Positions 24,101 to 64,000 of a stretch of 64,000 nucleotides of DNA are shown here, in pieces (positions within the stretch are counted from its first letter, which is position 1; the number at the start of each line of letters is the position of its first letter). The notes under the pieces were generated by a model, which did not search any database, was not told the origin of the DNA, and saw only the letters and a program-made list of their open reading frames with translations. Where the stretch lies: the NCBI GenBank assembly GCA_037903475.1, contig JBAJFG010000301.1, forward strand, positions 186,001-250,000, given 5' to 3'. Both the position numbers and the translations under genes were made by a program. The stretch comes from Ancylostoma caninum. Taxonomy: Eukaryota > Nematoda > Chromadorea > Rhabditida > Ancylostomatidae.

Positions 24101-24860
24101 TTAGCAAAGGATTTGGTCCAAGAAGGACTTTTGTGTACAAAATTAGAAGCTTCTTTCAGTTAGTTCTTTGTTCTTCATTTTTCAAGTAGTACGACTTAAA
24201 CATTTCATTAACGAACATATAAAAATACAATCTGCACATAACAATGGAAATCGGAATTGCATGCCAATATGCCTGGGCAAATCGAGGATTAATCCCCAAA
24301 CAATCAGACTGCTGGCTATGCAGCCCCACTAATGGAAAGGTCTATCGAGCATGAACATGGATTAGTCGATTCCAAATCCAGACGAGAAATCAATGACGGA
24401 CACTGTTAACAAAGACGATATGGGTGTGGGTAGGCCGTGTGTCTAGAGTGTTTATCTGTCCTTAAGCAGCCTAGGCGGCTGGCTAAAACCGACGATAAGA
24501 CGAGATCGTGCAACGAGTGCAAGGTGTGGGCCTGATGTGATATGTACGAATCTAAACAACAGCGATGTCATCGTCTTCTGAAGACGTGACGGCGTCGCTG
24601 CAACACAACTGCGTCTAGTGACTAGTATGAATTATGAAATATGACATACATGAAGAGAAAATCGCAGAAAAAAAGTTATGAAGTGAGGAATTTGTCAAAG
24701 ATATCAACGGGATAAGCGTAACAGAGCTATCTGGCATCACAGAAATGCTGATTTGGAAAGTGTGGGACATGATGTGCCCGCCCGTGAACGACGATCGACT
24801 CAGCGACATGTAAGCACCGTCGAGATCGTGACCGCGTAACGCACGTAACGCAGCTGCTTG
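21180..24860. other. Intergenic between the retrotransposon remnant and the kinase gene
   Basis: No coding exon was recognised. It contains a 240-bp inverted-repeat element (23609-23848), a C11 run at 23947-23957 and, nearest the kinase gene, its presumed 3' UTR. No clear AATAAA on the - strand was found within 500 bp of the stop. Confidence 0.4.
23609..23848. mobile_element. Inverted-repeat element carrying a CATGGGTTTTGC minisatellite
   Basis: A 21-bp terminal repeat TTAATCAATAGTTCTACACC(A) at 23609-23629 is matched by its inverted copy at 23828-23848 with one mismatch. The interior is a degenerate tandem repeat around ATGGGTTTTGCATAGGTATG. It has no transposase frame. It is probably a MITE that captured or expanded a short repeat. 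Confidence 0.65.
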
Positions 24861-24865
24861 CGCAA

Positions 24866-60726
<35,861 letters not shown>

Positions 60727-60867
60727 CTATCTCAGCGCTAGCTATCGGGTGGAAATCAGAACAATGTGGAGTCGTAGGAGCGACGAGGTGCAAGATTATA
60801 GGAGTGAAGCCACTATGTAGTAGGCGATTAGTTAAAGTAGCGGAATTGATCGCAGGAGGACGACGCG

Positions 60868-60903
60868 TCGCCGCCGCCGCCGCCGCGACGACCGCCGCCG
60901 CGG
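60868..60903. repeat. (CCG)n-type GC-rich repeat
   Basis: CGCCGCCGCCGCCGCCGCG then ACGACCGCCGCCGCGG, about 140 bp upstream of the first recognised PKD exon on the gene strand. A consensus-like GTGAGT donor on the + strand (61030) follows a GC-rich open stretch; no gene could be built from it. Confidence 0.6.
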
Positions 60904-62280
60904 ATTTAGCGCCGGGATCTGTGCGAGGATCACTGCGTCTCCAGGAGACAGAGCTCTCGACAACGATTCGCAGCTACATTTCTTTATGTAAAAGGTGTGC
61001 TTACATGCGCAATGCGTGAAATGTCGAGGTGAGTGTGCATTTACACAAATTCAAATATCACATTGGGGTGTGGATTAACCGTAAAAAAAAGTTCCGACGA
61101 TGCGAAGGTGTCAGGATTAGAAGGAAAAAATTCAAGTTAGTGCGAGAAGAAGGTCACAAGTAGTGTTGAAACAACTTTTTCCAGAGAGAACTCCTGGAAA
61201 TTTCCAACAGAAAGTAAGTGATGTGATCAAGAGTGACTGTAGTTTTGGCTATTTCGAATTCGGATCAGAACCTGGAGTAGATCCTAGGGAGAAAAGACAG
61301 CAGAAACGAAATAAAAGCCTGGATCAATTTTGAATCCCGTATTTATTTCCAACGCAGCAATTTTGAGAATTGAAAATAAATCTGATTGGGAGCATGACTA
61401 AATTATTGGATTGGGACATTTTCCCAGATGAGAGCCCATAGGAAAACCGTCAGCTCATTCGGATTAGGAGATGAACAGCGGAAAAATCGAAAAAAAAGTT
61501 CTCTGACAATCACAGTGCGGTGGCTGTTAGATAAATCCAAGATGATTCTAACCCGTACACTCATGAAACTTCCTGGATTTCGCAACATATTTATTTAATT
61601 ATTTATTTATTTGCATGCACATAAGCGCTATACAATGGTGGATCACGAGCACAAGAAAGTAGATGAGAAGCTCTCCAGATTCAATTGAAAAAATCCGAAG
61701 TTATATAACATATGACTGTCTTCGTTTGAATTTCTCTTGAATACTGTTTATTTTCGCGTGACATTGTTCCCATTTTCTTCTAGAGTTCAGGAGGAAACCA
61801 TTGATAATCCTCAGAGTACTCGCTCTTCAGACAGAACGCGAGGAATGCAGGCATAAAAAGTTTCAGTCAAAGTATGGGGATTTTGTCGGGTCCCAGAAAG
61901 AAAAATCATATGGTACCGAAGTGGCGGAGTCTGAAAAAGCCGAGCTGTCGATGCAGCATTCTTCTTAGTTTTTTCATGGGTTCGTGCGAGTTCACTTCAC
62001 AGCTATGTATACTTAAGACCGGATGAAAATCGAATAACTTAATTTATTTAATTATTAATTCGGCATTAAATCCAAGAAGCTCAATTTTTTTCAGAAAAAA
62101 AAGACCAAAATGCCTTCTTGTAATTCCTAGAAAACTGTTTCGCTCCCCTTATACAAATATTCGAACCATAGACTTCTTGGAAATCGAAATCTCGAATTTC
62201 CAATGAATCGATAGGTATCTAATGCATTATTCACAAGTATATTCGCAAGTAGTTGGTGGAGAAAAGAGTAGCTCATATAC

Positions 62281-62330
62281 GCTGCTGAGCTGTGATTGGT
62301 TGATTCATCGGCTGCAGCCACCGAAGGTTC
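62281..62330. repeat. CCAAT hairpin MITE, partial copy 6
   Basis: GCTGCTGAGCTGTGATTGG retains the left arm of the family. The right arm is replaced by GGCTGCAGCCACC and lacks CCAAT. Confidence 0.45.
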
Positions 62331-62791
62331 CAGCGGTTCTGCGGAGAAATGGTCAAGTTTTCTGAGCTTGAGTATGACATATAAATGCTACCGTAGCCAG
62401 AAAAACTGTGAGAAGGTGGCCACTGATGTCATTCAATGCGTCGAATTTGAAGGATCAGGCTAAACTTGAGACGCGTACGCATGCGGCGCGGTCGCGTCGC
62501 GGCGTACGCCACCCGCACATGCGTTTCAATCATTAGGATTCCCGTGTGCTATTCCAAAAAGGTGCAGATTTACGGTAGATTCCTGAAAAAGTGGTGCTGC
62601 CCAACAGCTCTATCACTTGAGGCCAATATCCTTGAAGTCACCTCCTTGAATCCTACCATGATTTTGCTTATTCTTACAGGTCAACAAAGAAGCGTCACAC
62701 AACTCTTTATAGATACGTCTCACAGCATGAGGAACAGCTCTTATATATACTTTTAGTTATGAAACACAATCGTAGTACCGTGATGCATCGG

Positions 62792-63140
62792 TGACTCACT
62801 CGATTGTACGATTTTGCGTAAATAATAAAGAACCACAAAACAAGTTCACTTGAATTACGTATGGAGACATCTGTAGTTTAGTCTGAGTCATCTTATATGA
62901 TTCTTATATGAAGCTCTTCTCCATACTATTTATAAAAATATGACAAAAATATGACAAAACACTCAGATGACCTGGTAATATGTACACCGGTGACTCATTC
63001 AAAAATTACCACTCTGTGCCTAGAAATAGCTGAAAATTGCCTCTCCCCTAAGAGTTCCTTCGACGTATAGAAGCTCATCCCCATACTATTTATAAAAGTT
63101 ATAGAACGAAGCAATGACTCAGTGAGACACGGGTGACTCA
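62792..63140. promoter_or_regulatory. Cluster of four TGACTCA (AP-1-type) sites
   Basis: TGACTCA occurs at 62792-62798, 62991-62997, 63115-63121 and 63134-63140. CCATACTATTTATAAAA is repeated at ~62921 and ~63081, so the cluster may reflect a diverged direct repeat rather than selection for binding sites. Confidence 0.35.
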
Positions 63141-63803
63141 CCCAATGGCTTCACTTTTCGTCGTGCAGACAACAAGGAATCGCCTATTTCTAGTAGATTT
63201 TTGAGGCTGGGCATCACAATAGCAGATTAAATAAAACCTGGCTGGTGCAATTCGACTCCATACATATTTTTCAGCCAACACTGCAACCATTTTCCAGATC
63301 CATGCATTTTCCAATTGGAAATATGAAAAATGGGCGTGGTCCCAGTAAAAAAAAAGAGTGCAAGCGAGAATGTGTTTAAATTTGAGGCAGCCGCTAGAAC
63401 GGAAATTGATGCAAAAAAGTTGCGGTAATCCTGAAATGGCGGAAATCCAATACTAAGGTTAATTTTTTTTATAAATAAATGCAGATCCTTAATTCTCATA
63501 AGGCAGAGCAAATATCAGTGGTCAGGAAGCTGGAAAATCCGTGGCTGTCGGCCCAAATTCATTCTTTTTGCGAAGACCTATTCTGGGACTTCTACCTCGT
63601 TTTTATTCAAAATACTGCATAGTTACTCCGTTTACTACCTTTCAAAAACAATTACCCTCACCAGCACACTTTCAGTCTTAGACAATCCGGGGAAAATCCA
63701 TCCAGAAATCCTTTCCTTGTGCTGTCCAAATGTCAGATACAACAGCTGAGGAATCCCTAGTACCCTAATCTCCGTAGTGAAGCCCTTGGCTGTCCGTGCC
63801 TGG

Positions 63804-63909
63804 ATGCATCATTGAGATTACCCAGGGTAAGCGTGTTAACGCCTGTGGTAATGACAAGTGAAACCAAGGGATGCTAAGAGATCTACCCAGGGTACTCTCA
63901 GTAATGCAT
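63804..63909. repeat. 106-bp hairpin element, ATGCATCATTGAGA family, copy 2
   Basis: ATGCATCATTGAGATTACCC at the left and an inverted GGGTACTCTCAGTAATGCAT at the right. It has the same length as the copy at 34471. Confidence 0.75.
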
Positions 63910-63949
63910 GCGTACCCTGGGCTTAGAGGTGTCACCGTCCTAGGCCTGG

Positions 63950-64000
63950 ATGCATCACTGAGATAACCCAGAGTAAACGTCTTGGCGCCCGTATTAACTA
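63950..64000. repeat. ATGCATCATTGAGA hairpin family, copy 3, cut by the window edge
   Basis: ATGCATCACTGAGATAACCC followed by AGAGTAAACG repeats the left arm of the family. The rest is outside the window. Confidence 0.6.

Larger units (their letters stand above)
61031..64000. other. Upstream flank or first intron of the PKD gene
   Basis: I searched the - strand for the missing N-terminal PKD exon and found no match to the conserved N-terminal domain. A short CpG-rich palindromic patch lies at 62470-62525. The rest is AT-rich with hairpin repeats. Confidence 0.4.

Overview
The window is genomic DNA from a nematode, most likely a strongylid such as a hookworm. It is AT-rich. Introns end in TTTCAG/TTCCAG-type acceptors and many donors are GTAAG, GTGAG, GTTCGT or GTGATT. 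It encodes a Major Sperm Protein (MSP) domain, a nematode-specific family, and a protein kinase D whose domain order and activation loop fit C. elegans DKF-2. Non-coding DNA is rich in MITEs, mariner- and Penelope-type remnants, (ATTC)n arrays and poly-G runs. The species is not fixed by anything I can see.

Layout, left to right. 1-3.4 kb holds no gene; it carries a 59-bp minisatellite and a TA-flanked MITE. 3.4-5.1 kb, + strand: a four-exon gene with an MSP domain between a Lys-rich N-terminal part and an Ala/Pro-rich tail. 6.9-7.95 kb, - strand: a small protein with two membrane segments whose 5' end is unresolved. 8-15.6 kb has no secure gene, only a possible 30-aa membrane protein and a possible Cys-rich exon. 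15.6-17.3 kb, - strand: a four-exon gene for an unrecognised 188-aa protein with an acidic tail. 17.3-24.8 kb is intergenic, with a decayed non-LTR retrotransposon and a 240-bp inverted-repeat element.

From 24.87 kb to at least 60.73 kb, - strand, one gene fills the rest of the window: a protein kinase D. I can trace 20 exons whose phases all agree. They encode the end of the N-terminal domain, C1a, C1b, an acidic linker, a PH domain and the complete kinase domain, 777 residues in all once one extra T in the last exon is discounted. The first exon or exons lie upstream and were not identified; they may be beyond the right edge. The intron between the PH domain and the kinase linker is about 20.8 kb. 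It holds CpG-rich patches, a mariner-like element, a Penelope-like GIY-YIG remnant, hairpin MITEs and one unexplained exon at 33.1-33.2 kb whose donor phase fits the kinase exons.

The window does not show an operon; genes are on both strands and far apart. Points most worth a second look: the possible internal start for a kinase-only isoform (exon at 33077-33206 with a trans-splice-like acceptor), the 1-base frame break in the last kinase exon, the MITE about 12 bp upstream of the MSP gene's acceptor, the six-copy CCAAT hairpin family, and a hammerhead-like core at the end of the Penelope remnant.
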